Part shown: in pieces, positions 25,601 through 33,544 of the stretch
How the letters are laid out: every line of letters starts with the position of its first letter
How positions within the stretch are numbered: the stretch's first letter is position 1
NCBI RefSeq assembly: GCF_023703775.1
Contig: NZ_CP098514.1
Location: 744,001 to 808,000 of the forward strand
Length of the DNA stretch: 64,000 nucleotides
Reading direction: 5' to 3'
DNA from: Haloplanus sp. GDY1
GTDB lineage: Archaea; Halobacteriota; Halobacteria; Halobacteriales; Haloferacaceae
Notes under the pieces: model-generated
The model's input: only the letters and a program-made list of their open reading frames with translations
What the model was told of the DNA's origin: nothing
Databases searched by the model: none
Translations under genes and position numbers: made by a program

Positions 25601-26989
25601 TTACTCCTCGAGTCCCGCGAGCGACGCCGCCACGCCGGTGTACCCCGCCGGCGTCAGCGCCCGAAGCTCCTCGCGCACCGACTCGTCGACGTCCAGGTCG
25701 TCGAACAGGGACCGGAAGTCCTCGAGGCTCACCCGCTCGCCCCGGGTGAGTTCCTTCACCCGCTCGTAGGCCTCGGTGTCGCCCTCGCGGCGGAGGATCG
25801 TCTGGACCGCCTCGCCGATCACCTCCGGCGTCGCCTCCAGGTCCTCGCGCATGACCGTCTCGTTGGGGACGACCGTTCCCAGTCCCGTCTCGGCCTTGCG
25901 GTAGCCGATGAGACAGTGGCCGAGCGCCGCGCCGACGTTCCGCTTGACCGTCGAGTCCGAGAGGTCGCGCTGGAGGCGGGAGGTGGTGACGTAGTCCGCG
26001 AGGAAGGTCAGATCCGCGTTCGCCTTCGAGAGGTTGCCCTCGCTGTTCTCGAAGTCGATGGGGTTCACCTTGTGGGGCATCGTCGAGGATCCCGTCTCGC
26101 CCTCGACGGCCCGCTGCCCGAGGTAGCGATCCGAGACGTAGCGCCACGCGTCCCGGTCCAGATCCAGGAGGACGTTGTTGACGCCGCGGAGGGCGTCGAA
26201 CAGCGTCGCGAGGTCGTCACAGGGGTTGATCTGCGTCGCCAGCGGCGTGTGCTCCAGGCCGAGGTCGGCGACGAACGCCCGGGAGAAGCCCCGCCAGTCG
26301 ACGTCGGGGTAGGCGGCGACGTGGGCGGCGTAGGTACCCGAGGCGCCGGCGAGTTTGCCCGAGAGGCCGGCCGCCGCGTCCCGAACGCGGCCCATCGTCC
26401 GCCCGAGGCGGGCGGCGTACACCGCCATCTCCTTGCCGAACGTCGTCGGCGTCGCCGGCTGGCCGTGGGTGCGGGCGAGCATCGGCGTGTCGTCGTACTC
26501 GTGGGCCATCGCCGTCAGTTCCTCGCGGACGTCCGAGAGCGCGGGCAGGAGGACGTCCTCGACGGCCGGCCCGACCAGCAGTCGGTGCGCGAGGTTGTTC
26601 ACGTCCTCGCTGGTCAGCCCGAAGTGGATCCAGGGGTGCAGCGACTCGTCGGTCCGAGTCCGCAGGAAGTACTCCACGGCCTTCACGTCGTGGTTGGTGG
26701 CGTCGTACCCCTCGGCGCCCTCGGTTTCGAGGCGCTTGATCAGGCGGGCGTCGTCGGCGCCGAACGACTCGTAGCAGTCGCGCAGCGCCGCCCGCCCGTC
26801 GGCGTCGACGGTCAGGGGCGTCGCCTCGAGGTCGGCAAGGGCCAGCAGGTACTCGACTTCGACGCGAACCCGCGCCCGCATGAGCGCCGACTCGCTGGCG
26901 TACGGCACCAGCGGTTCGGTGTACCGCGCGTAGCGCCCGTCGAGCGGAGAGACAGCCGCGAGCGGGTCGCTCCGTGGCAGATCCGTCAT
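25601..26989 (-). CDS. purB: Adenylosuccinate lyase
   Basis: PurB acts twice in purine synthesis, splitting fumarate from SAICAR and from adenylosuccinate. The 462-residue sequence has the superfamily signature GETGSSTMPHKVNPIDFEN near 290, LTSEDVNNLAHRLL near 125 and the His-containing ARTHGQPATPTTFGKEM near 165. All three regions build the active site shared between subunits of the tetramer. The ATG at 26989 gives the family start MTDLPRSDPLAAVSPLDGRY. It is divergent from purNH with 90 bases between start codons. Confidence 0.95.
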   Translation of the reverse strand: MTDLPRSDPLAAVSPLDGRYARYTEPLVPYASESALMRARVRVEVEYLLALADLEATPLTVDADGRAALRDCYESFGADDARLIKRLETEGAEGYDATNHDVKAVEYFLRTRTDESLHPWIHFGLTSEDVNNLAHRLLVGPAVEDVLLPALSDVREELTAMAHEYDDTPMLARTHGQPATPTTFGKEMAVYAARLGRTMGRVRDAAAGLSGKLAGASGTYAAHVAAYPDVDWRGFSRAFVADLGLEHTPLATQINPCDDLATLFDALRGVNNVLLDLDRDAWRYVSDRYLGQRAVEGETGSSTMPHKVNPIDFENSEGNLSKANADLTFLADYVTTSRLQRDLSDSTVKRNVGAALGHCLIGYRKAETGLGTVVPNETVMREDLEATPEVIGEAVQTILRREGDTEAYERVKELTRGERVSLEDFRSLFDDLDVDESVREELRALTPAGYTGVAASLAGLEE

Positions 26990-27079
26990 AGCCGGGACTG
27001 GCCGTGGACGACGCAAAAGCGTACCGATCCCCCCGACGATGTCGCAACTGTTTTTCCCACGCGCGCGCCTCCCTCGACC
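26990..27079. promoter_or_regulatory. Shared divergent promoter region of purB and purNH
   Basis: Ninety bases separate the divergent start codons. A GCTTTTGC element near 27016 on the minus strand suits purB, and GTTTTTC near 27047 on the plus strand suits purNH, each about 28-31 bases from its ATG. Joint purine control could act here, but no clear dyad was found. Confidence 0.4.
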
Positions 27080-28657
27080 ATGCTCCGAATCGCGGGTCTC
27101 GCCGGCAATCGCGGACGGAACCTGATGCACATCGCGGATCTGGCGCCCGGCGGCGCCGAGGTGGCCGTCGTCTGCACGGACGGCGAGTCGGCGCCGGTCC
27201 TGTCCTCGGCCGCCGACCGCGGCATCCCCACGGAGGTGGTCGCCCGCGGCGACGACGAGTCGACGGCCGACCACGAGTCCCGACTGCTTGACCGCCTCGA
27301 CGACTACGAGTTCGACCTAGTCTGTATGGACGGCTACATGCGCGTCCTCTCGGCCGACCTGCTCGACGCCCTGCCGACGACGCTCAACGTCCACCCCTCC
27401 TTGCTCCCGTCGTTCCGCGGCGACGACGCCCACGAACAGGCGCTCGCGGCGGGCGTCCGAACCACCGGCTGCACCGTCCACGTCGCCACCGAGGACCTGG
27501 ACGCCGGCCCCATCGTCACCCAGGAGGCGGTACCGGTCCACGAGGGCGACGACGCCGACGACCTGAAGCGCCGGGTCCTCCACGGCGCGGAGTTCAAGGC
27601 CTACCCCCGCGCAGTCAGGTGGTTCGCCGAGGACCGCGTCACCGTCGGCGACGACGGCGTCACCGTCGAGGGCGACGAGGCGGGGCAGTTCCCCGCCCGC
27701 CGCGTCGTCTCCGACGACCGCAGTCGGACGCTCCGCTACGGCGAGAACCCCCACCAGGACGCCGCGCTGTACGCCGACGCCGCGAGCGACGACGCGAGCG
27801 TCGTCCATGCCGACCAGTTGAACGAGGGGGCGAAGGCGCTCTCGTACAACAACTACAACGACGCCGACGCCGCCCTCGACCTGATCCGGGAGTTCGAGGA
27901 GCCCGCGGCGGCGGTCATCAAACACACCAATCCGGCGGGGTGTGCGACGGCCGACACCCTCGCCCAGGCATACGACGACGCCCTCTCGACGGACGCCATG
28001 AGCGCCTTCGGCGGCATCGTCGCCCTCAACCGCACCTGCGACGCCGCCACGGCCGACGCCATCGTCGAGTCGTTCAAGGAAGTCGTCGTCGCGCCCGGCT
28101 ACACCGACGGCGCCCTGGACGTCCTCGCCGAGAAGGAGGACCTCCGGGTGCTGGACGTGGGAGCGCTGAGCGACCGGGAGGCGACGCTCGCGGAGAAGCC
28201 GCTGACCGGCGGCCGCCTCGTCCAGGAGCGCGACGACTGGGCGCCGACCCGCGAGGACCTGGAGGTAGTCACCGAGCGCCACCCCACGGAGGCGGAGTTC
28301 GAGACGATGCTGTTCGCGTGGCGGACGCTGAAACACGTCAAGTCCAACGCCGTCCTCTTCGCGTCGGGCACGGAGACGGTGGGCATCGGCATGGGACAGG
28401 TCAGCCGCGTCGACGCCGTCCGACTGGCGGCGATGAAGGCCGAGGAACACGCCGAGGGGAAGTCCGCGGCGGGGGCCGTGATGGCCTCGGACGCCTTCTT
28501 CCCGTTCCCGGACGGCGTCGAGGAGGCCGCCGAGGCGGGCGTCGAGGCGGTCGTTCAGCCGGGCGGGTCGGTCAACGACGAGGACGTGATCGCCGCCGCC
28601 GACGACCACGGGATGGCGATGGCGTTCACCGGACGGCGGTGCTTCCGGCACGATTAG
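27080..28657 (+). CDS. purNH: Fused GAR formyltransferase (PurN) and AICAR formyltransferase (PurH C-terminal domain)
   Basis: A 525-residue fusion of both formyl-transfer steps of purine synthesis. Residues 1-190 are PurN: GNRGRNLM near 9, catalytic Asn103 and His105 in NVHPSLLPSFRG, and Asp141 in EDLDAGPIVTQEAV. From about 215 the AICAR transformylase begins with LRYGENPHQ, then KALSYNNYNDADAAL, catalytic Lys281-His282 in IKHTNPAGC, and SDAFFPFPDGVE. The IMP cyclohydrolase domain of bacterial PurH is missing, so a separate enzyme such as archaeal PurO must finish the ring. Its stop codon lies inside a hairpin repeat. Confidence 0.93.
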   Translation: MLRIAGLAGNRGRNLMHIADLAPGGAEVAVVCTDGESAPVLSSAADRGIPTEVVARGDDESTADHESRLLDRLDDYEFDLVCMDGYMRVLSADLLDALPTTLNVHPSLLPSFRGDDAHEQALAAGVRTTGCTVHVATEDLDAGPIVTQEAVPVHEGDDADDLKRRVLHGAEFKAYPRAVRWFAEDRVTVGDDGVTVEGDEAGQFPARRVVSDDRSRTLRYGENPHQDAALYADAASDDASVVHADQLNEGAKALSYNNYNDADAALDLIREFEEPAAAVIKHTNPAGCATADTLAQAYDDALSTDAMSAFGGIVALNRTCDAATADAIVESFKEVVVAPGYTDGALDVLAEKEDLRVLDVGALSDREATLAEKPLTGGRLVQERDDWAPTREDLEVVTERHPTEAEFETMLFAWRTLKHVKSNAVLFASGTETVGIGMGQVSRVDAVRLAAMKAEEHAEGKSAAGAVMASDAFFPFPDGVEEAAEAGVEAVVQPGGSVNDEDVIAAADDHGMAMAFTGRRCFRHD

Positions 28658-28805
28658 TGCCGGAAGTCAGCAGGGCGAGCGCCAGCGAGTCCTGCGCGAT
28701 TTCAGACACGACTGACGGGAGTGTCTGAAGCTCGCCGCGCGAGCGGTAGCGAGCACGGCGGTGTTTCCGGCACGATTAGTGCCGGAAGTCAGCAGGGCGA
28801 GCGCC
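28633..28805 (+). repeat. Duplicated 51-base hairpin element around the purNH stop
   Basis: The segment 28633-28683 recurs at 28755-28805 with one mismatch (C to T), a period of 122 bases. Each copy contains TTCCGGCAC-gatta-GTGCCGGAA, a 9-base perfect stem with a 5-base loop (28643-28665 and 28765-28787). Between them TTCAGACAC (28701-28709) and GTGTCTGAA (28721-28729) form another 9-base stem. The first copy includes the purNH stop codon. This looks like a segmental duplication of the gene's 3' end that now forms a string of three hairpins before purK. Confidence 0.8.
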
Positions 28806-28828
28806 GGCGTCTCGGCACGGGTGACAAC

Positions 28829-28835
28829 GTTTAAG
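28829..28835 (+). promoter_or_regulatory. TATA-like box for purK
   Basis: GTTTAAG is centred 28 bases before the purK ATG and follows the hairpin element, so purKE probably has its own promoter. Confidence 0.5.
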
Positions 28836-28859
28836 CGCGGCTCGCTATCAGGGTCACCC

Positions 28860-30029
28860 ATGACGACAACCGTCCCCGGACCGACGCTCGGCGTCGTCGG
28901 CGGCGGCCAACTCGGTCGCATGCTCGCCGAGGCGGCCGCACCGCTCGGCGTCGAGGTCGTCGTCCTCGATCCGACGCCGGACTGCCCGGCCGCGCCCGTC
29001 GCCCGCGACCAGATCGTCGGCGGCTTCGACGACCCCGAGGCGATCGGTCGGCTGGCCGAGCGGACCGACGCGCTGACCTACGAGATCGAACTCGCCGATC
29101 CGGACCACCTCGCCTCCGCGAGCGCCGAGGCCGGCGTGCCGGTCCACCCGACGCCCGAGACGCTGCGGACGATCCAGGACAAGTTCGCCGAGAAGGAGAT
29201 GCTGAGCGAGGCGGGCATTCCCGTGCCCGCGTACCGCCGCGTCGACTCCGTGGCCGACCTGCAAGCCGCAGTCGAGGAGTTCGGCGGCGTCATGCTGAAG
29301 GCCCGGGAGGGCGGCTACGACGGCCGGGGCAACGTCCCCGTCCACGCGGCCGACGAGGCCGCGGACGCCCTGCGTGAGGCCGTCGGAACGGCCGAGGATC
29401 CCGCCGCGCTGGCGGAGACGTTCGTCGACTTCGAGCGCGAACTCTCGGTCATCGGCGTCCAGGGCGACGGCGAGGTGCGGACCTTCCCCGTCGGGGAGAA
29501 CGTCCACGAGGCGGAGATCCTGCGGGAGACGGTCGTTCCCGCGCGCACCAGCGAGGCGGTCGCGGAGCGCGCCCAGGCGGTCGCCCGGGACGTCCTCGAC
29601 GCCCTCGACGGGCGCGGCGTCTTCGGCATCGAACTGTTCGAGACGAGCGAGGGGGAGATCCTGGTCAACGAGATCGCGCCCCGCCCCCACAACTCCGGCC
29701 ACTGGAGCATCGAGGGCGCGGTCACCTCGCAGTTCGAGCAGCACGCCCGCGCGGTACTGGGGTGGCCGCTCGGCTCGACCCGCCAGCGCGCGCCGACGGT
29801 GAGCGCCAACGTCCTGGGGACGGTCGAGGAGCCCCGTCCGGCGCGCCTCGGGAACGTCGAGCGCGTCCTCGAACGCGAGGCGGCCCACCTCCACTGGTAC
29901 GGCAAGGACGAAGTGCGCCCGCTCCGCAAGATGGGTCACGTGACCGTGACCGACGAGACGGGAGGGTCGGAGCCGACCGCCCTCCTCGAATCGACACGCG
30001 AACTGCGCGACGAACTCGGCTTCCAATGA
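28860..30029 (+). CDS. purK: N5-carboxyaminoimidazole ribonucleotide synthase
   Basis: PurK is an ATP-grasp enzyme that carboxylates AIR with bicarbonate. The 389 residues begin with the glycine-rich LGVVGGGQLGRMLAEAA near 10. ATP-grasp segments are KAREGGYDGRGNV near 150, FERELSVIGVQGDGEV near 190 and the metal-binding VNEIAPRPHNSGHWSIEG near 270. The start at 28860 is supported by the TATA spacing and by family length. It overlaps purE by ATGA, so the pair that makes and isomerises N5-CAIR is translationally coupled. Confidence 0.94.
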   Translation: MTTTVPGPTLGVVGGGQLGRMLAEAAAPLGVEVVVLDPTPDCPAAPVARDQIVGGFDDPEAIGRLAERTDALTYEIELADPDHLASASAEAGVPVHPTPETLRTIQDKFAEKEMLSEAGIPVPAYRRVDSVADLQAAVEEFGGVMLKAREGGYDGRGNVPVHAADEAADALREAVGTAEDPAALAETFVDFERELSVIGVQGDGEVRTFPVGENVHEAEILRETVVPARTSEAVAERAQAVARDVLDALDGRGVFGIELFETSEGEILVNEIAPRPHNSGHWSIEGAVTSQFEQHARAVLGWPLGSTRQRAPTVSANVLGTVEEPRPARLGNVERVLEREAAHLHWYGKDEVRPLRKMGHVTVTDETGGSEPTALLESTRELRDELGFQ

Positions 30030-30640
30030 CCGACGTCAGCGACCTCGTCGACGACCTGCACGCACAGGCCGAGGCGGACGCCGACCCCGAGACGACCCCG
30101 GAGGTGGGGATCATCATGGGTTCGGACTCCGACCTCGACACCATGGCGGGCGCCTACGACGCCCTGCGGGAACTGGGCTTCGCGGAGCAGACGAACTACC
30201 ACGACGCCCCCGAGGCGCGCTTCACCTTCGAGAGCTACGTCGTCTCGGCCCACCGCACTCCCGACCTGATGTACGCGTACGGGGAGACGGCGGCGGACCG
30301 CGGCCTCGACGTGATAATCGCGGGGGCGGGCGGGAAGTCGGCGGACCTGCCGAACATGACCGCGTCCATCGCCTACCCGCTGCCGGTGATCGGGGTGCCG
30401 GTCCAGGAGAAGTCGGTCGATTCCGTGATCGGCATGCCGACGGGCGCGCCCATCGTCGCCGTCGACGCGGGCAAGTCGTACAACGCGGCGCTGTCGGCGG
30501 TCCAGATCCTCGCGCGCGAACACGGCGAACTCGTCGACCGACTCGACGCCGAACACGCGGCGCTGCGGGCGGACGTGGCGGACGTCTCCCGGGATCTCCA
30601 CGACCTGGGGATCGACGGCTTCCGGGACCGCCACGAGTAG
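30026..30640 (+). CDS. purE: N5-carboxyaminoimidazole ribonucleotide mutase-like PurE
   Basis: PurE moves the carboxyl group of N5-CAIR to the ring carbon. The 204-residue protein has an extra N-terminal 25 residues before VGIIMGSDSDLDTM, then VSAHRTPDLMYAY with the conserved His near 73. The next motif, AGAGGAAHLPGM in bacterial class I enzymes, reads AGAGGKSADLPNM here, so the usual His of that loop is replaced. IGMPTGAPIVAV and SYNAALSAVQIL complete the fold. Coupling to purK makes the assignment firm even though the loop differs. Confidence 0.9.
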   Translation: MTDVSDLVDDLHAQAEADADPETTPEVGIIMGSDSDLDTMAGAYDALRELGFAEQTNYHDAPEARFTFESYVVSAHRTPDLMYAYGETAADRGLDVIIAGAGGKSADLPNMTASIAYPLPVIGVPVQEKSVDSVIGMPTGAPIVAVDAGKSYNAALSAVQILAREHGELVDRLDAEHAALRADVADVSRDLHDLGIDGFRDRHE

Positions 30641-30647
30641 TTCGAGG

Positions 30648-30721
30648 CGGCCGCCGTGACAGGCCGTGAATCGGCCGAATACGGCCGCAAAATCGGCCGA
30701 CAGGACCGAATGGCATAAATC
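30648..30721 (+). promoter_or_regulatory. nuo operon promoter with CGGCCG palindrome cluster
   Basis: CATAAATC at 30714-30721 is a TATA-like box that predicts a leader of about 30 bases before nuoA. Just upstream, CGGCCG occurs at 30648, 30672, 30682 and 30694. Two copies extend to TCGGCCGA with centres exactly 22 bases apart, about two helical turns. They lie in unusually AT-containing DNA directly before the promoter, a reasonable place for an activator or repressor. Confidence 0.45.
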
Positions 30722-30771
30722 AACGCTTATGGGGGAGCACTCCTAATCGCCAGGACGACAGGAACCAAGGT

Positions 30772-31185
30772 ATGAATCAGTGGATAGCAATCGGTGCGCT
30801 CGGCCTCGTGGGCATCGGCATCCCCATCGGCATGATGGTGGTGTCGGCGCTCCTCCGGCCGACCGTCACCGAACAGGGAAAGACCGTCATCTACGAGAGC
30901 GGCGAGGTGCCGACGGGGACGGCGCACGTCCAGTTCAACATCCAGTACTACATGGTCGCGCTGCTGTTCGTCGTCTTCGACGTCGAAACCGTCCTGATCT
31001 TCCCGTGGACGATGATCTATCGGTCCGCGCTGGAGCAAGGGGCGACGCTGACACAGACCCTCGTGCCGATGCTGGTGTTCATCGGCGTCCTCGTCGTCGG
31101 CCTCGTCTGGGCGTGGCGGAACGGTGCGGTCGAGTGGGTCAAGAGTCCGCGCGCGTCCCGCCGTAAAACCGAGAGACAATCATGA
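30772..31185 (+). CDS. nuoA: NADH-quinone oxidoreductase-like subunit A
   Basis: First gene of the respiratory operon, 137 residues. It has three transmembrane helices, with KTVIYESGEVPTGTAHVQFN after the first and YYMVALLFVVFDVETVLIFP in the second, both standard for NuoA, where the quinone-site loop lies between them. The C-terminal 25 residues are basic and polar. It overlaps nuoB by four bases. Confidence 0.94.
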   Translation: MNQWIAIGALGLVGIGIPIGMMVVSALLRPTVTEQGKTVIYESGEVPTGTAHVQFNIQYYMVALLFVVFDVETVLIFPWTMIYRSALEQGATLTQTLVPMLVFIGVLVVGLVWAWRNGAVEWVKSPRASRRKTERQS

Positions 31186-31889
31186 GTAGCGAACAGGAAC
31201 GATTCGTCACCGACACAAGTCAGGTAGGGAGCGAGACACGCGACGCCCGGATCGGGTCCGGGGGCACCGACAACCGGTTCAACTCGAAGCTTCGGGAGGC
31301 CTTCGGCTCGTCGCCGTTCATCCTCACGAAGTTCGACCGGTTCATGGAGTGGGTGCGTGGCTCCTCGATGTTCATGCTACAGTTCGGCATCGCCTGCTGT
31401 AGCATCGAGATGATGCACACCTACGCGGTCAAACACGACCTCGACCGCTTCGGGGCCGGCGTGCCGCGGGCGTCGCCGCGGCAGGCCGACGTGATCATCG
31501 TCCCGGGGACCATCGTCTCGAAGTTCGCCCCGCGGATGAAGCGCGTCTACGACCAGATGCCCGAGCCCAAGTTCGTCGTCGGCATGGGGTCGTGTACCAT
31601 CTCCGGCGGGCCGTTCCAGGAGGGGTACAACGTCGTCAAGGGCGCCGAGGAGGTCATCCCGGTCGACATCCACGTTCCGGGCTGTCCGCCCCGACCCGAG
31701 GCGCTGGTCTACGGCGTCGCGAAGTTGCAAGAACGCATCGCCAACGGCGAGAGTTCGCCGGTCACGGTCAAGCCCTACGAACTCGAACAGTTCGGCGACC
31801 TCGACCGCGACGAAGTGGTCGACAAACTCGCCGAGGAAATCGACGAGGACGACCTCGTCATGCGGTACAACTGGGCCGACTCGCCATGA
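31182..31889 (+). CDS. nuoB: NADH-quinone oxidoreductase-like subunit B
   Basis: Carries the last iron-sulfur cluster, N2, which reduces the quinone. All four ligands are present: Cys72-Cys73 in FGIACCSIEMM, Cys137 in GMGSCTISGG and Cys167 in VPGCPPRPEA. The 235 residues include an N-terminal extension of about 40 polar residues and an acidic C-terminal 45 residues beyond the core, common in haloarchaea. Its end overlaps the nuoCD start. Confidence 0.95.
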   Translation: MSSEQERFVTDTSQVGSETRDARIGSGGTDNRFNSKLREAFGSSPFILTKFDRFMEWVRGSSMFMLQFGIACCSIEMMHTYAVKHDLDRFGAGVPRASPRQADVIIVPGTIVSKFAPRMKRVYDQMPEPKFVVGMGSCTISGGPFQEGYNVVKGAEEVIPVDIHVPGCPPRPEALVYGVAKLQERIANGESSPVTVKPYELEQFGDLDRDEVVDKLAEEIDEDDLVMRYNWADSP

Positions 31890-33544
31890 GTCTGGAAGAA
31901 TCCACGCCGGACACGGTCGAAGAGACGACGGCCGAGGAACTCGAGGACCTGCTGGGCGATCTGGTCCTCGACCGTGACGACCACCTGAACGCGCCGGGCT
32001 TCGTCGTCCGACCCGACGAGGTACAGGAGACGCTCTTCCGCCTGCGCGACGAGGCGGGGTTCGATCACTGCTCCTGTGTCACGGCACAGGAGTACGAGGA
32101 CCGCTACGAGTCCATCTACCACCTCAGGAAGTACGACGACCCGACCGACGAGGTGAGTGTCGTCGTGCCGACGCCGACCGACGATCCCGTGAGCGAGTCG
32201 GCCGAACCCGTCTATCGCACGGCCGACTGGCACGAGCGCGAGGCCTACGACCTGGTGGGCATCGAGTACGAGGACCACCCCGACCTGCGGCGCATCCTCC
32301 TGCCCGAAACCTGGCAGGGCCACCCCCTCGGCCGGGACTACGACCAGGACCGACCCCAGGTCGTCCCCCTCCGCGAACACGCCAACCCGCTCCAGGAGGA
32401 CCACGCGAGCGACGCGGGCGACACGATGTTCCTGAACATCGGCCCGCACCACCCGGCGACCCACGGCGTCCTCCACCTCAAGACCGTCCTCGACGGCGAG
32501 CAGGTCGTCGACGTGGAGTCCGACATCGGCTACCTCCACCGGTGCGAGGAACAGATCTGTCAGCAGGGCACCTACCGCTACCAGATCATGCCCTACCCCG
32601 ACCGCTGGGACTACATCTCGGCCGGCCTGCTCAACGAGTGGGCCTACGCCCGCGTGGCGGAGGACCTCGCGGACATCGAGGTGCCCGAGTACGCGCAGGT
32701 GATCCGGACCATGGGCGCCGAACTCTGCCGGATCGCGGCGCACATGCTCGCGGTCGGCACCTTCGCGCTCGACGTCTACGGCGACTTCACCGCCATCTTC
32801 ATGTACGCCGTCCGGGACCGCGAGAAGGCCCAGAACATCCTCGAGGAACTCACGGGCCAGCGGCTCATGTTCAACTACTTCCGCCTCGGCGGGGTGGTCT
32901 GGGACCTGCCCGAACCCCGCGACGAGTTCTTCGAGATGGTCCGGGACTTCCTCGACGACCTCCCGGAGGCCCTCGAGGAGTACCACGACCTCATCTCGGC
33001 CAACGAGATCCTGCAGGTCCGCACCGTCGACACGGGCGTCCTGCCACCCGAGGTGGCGAAGAGCTACGGGGCCACGGGGCCAGTCGCCCGCGGGTCGGGG
33101 GTCGACTACGACCTGCGACGGGACGACCCCTACGGCTACTACGACGAACTCGACTGGAACGTGGCCGTCGAGGACGGCTGTGACAACTACAGCCGTCTCC
33201 TCGTCCGCCTGCGAGAGGTCGAGGAGTCCGCGAAGATCATCGAACAGTGCGTCGACCTCCTGGAGGACTGGCCCGAGGACGACCGGACGATCCAGTCCAA
33301 CGTCCCCCGGACCATCCGCCCGGACGACGACGCCGAAATCTACCGCGCCGTCGAGGGCGCCAAGGGCGAACTCGGCATCTACATGCGCGCGGACGGCACC
33401 GAGAAGCCCGCCCGATTCAAGATCCGGAGCCCGTGCTTCTCGAACCTGCAGACGCTCCCGGAGATGTCGAACGGCGAGTACATCCCCGACCTGATCGCCT
33501 CCCTGGGTAGCCTCGACATCGTTCTCGGCGAGGTGGACCGCTGA
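31886..33544 (+). CDS. nuoCD: Fused NADH-quinone oxidoreductase-like subunits C and D
   Basis: A 552-residue fusion. Residues 1-160 are NuoC with the signature EREAYDLVGIEYEDHPDLRR at 117-136. NuoD begins near 180 with MFLNIGPHHPATHGVLHLKT, followed by YLHRCEEQICQQGTYRYQIM (the segment around the quinone pocket, usually with a Glu/His/Lys set) and the C-terminal GSLDIVLGEVDR. The last residue Arg is part of the quinone-site tail. C-D fusions also occur in bacteria such as E. coli. It shares one base with nuoH. Confidence 0.95.
   Translation: MSLEESTPDTVEETTAEELEDLLGDLVLDRDDHLNAPGFVVRPDEVQETLFRLRDEAGFDHCSCVTAQEYEDRYESIYHLRKYDDPTDEVSVVVPTPTDDPVSESAEPVYRTADWHEREAYDLVGIEYEDHPDLRRILLPETWQGHPLGRDYDQDRPQVVPLREHANPLQEDHASDAGDTMFLNIGPHHPATHGVLHLKTVLDGEQVVDVESDIGYLHRCEEQICQQGTYRYQIMPYPDRWDYISAGLLNEWAYARVAEDLADIEVPEYAQVIRTMGAELCRIAAHMLAVGTFALDVYGDFTAIFMYAVRDREKAQNILEELTGQRLMFNYFRLGGVVWDLPEPRDEFFEMVRDFLDDLPEALEEYHDLISANEILQVRTVDTGVLPPEVAKSYGATGPVARGSGVDYDLRRDDPYGYYDELDWNVAVEDGCDNYSRLLVRLREVEESAKIIEQCVDLLEDWPEDDRTIQSNVPRTIRPDDDAEIYRAVEGAKGELGIYMRADGTEKPARFKIRSPCFSNLQTLPEMSNGEYIPDLIASLGSLDIVLGEVDR

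Noticed and set aside
28633-28805. Hairpin repeats considered as ends of a small mobile element
   Set aside because: Copies are direct rather than inverted, the space is only 122 bases, no target-site duplication is seen, and one copy is the 3' end of purNH.
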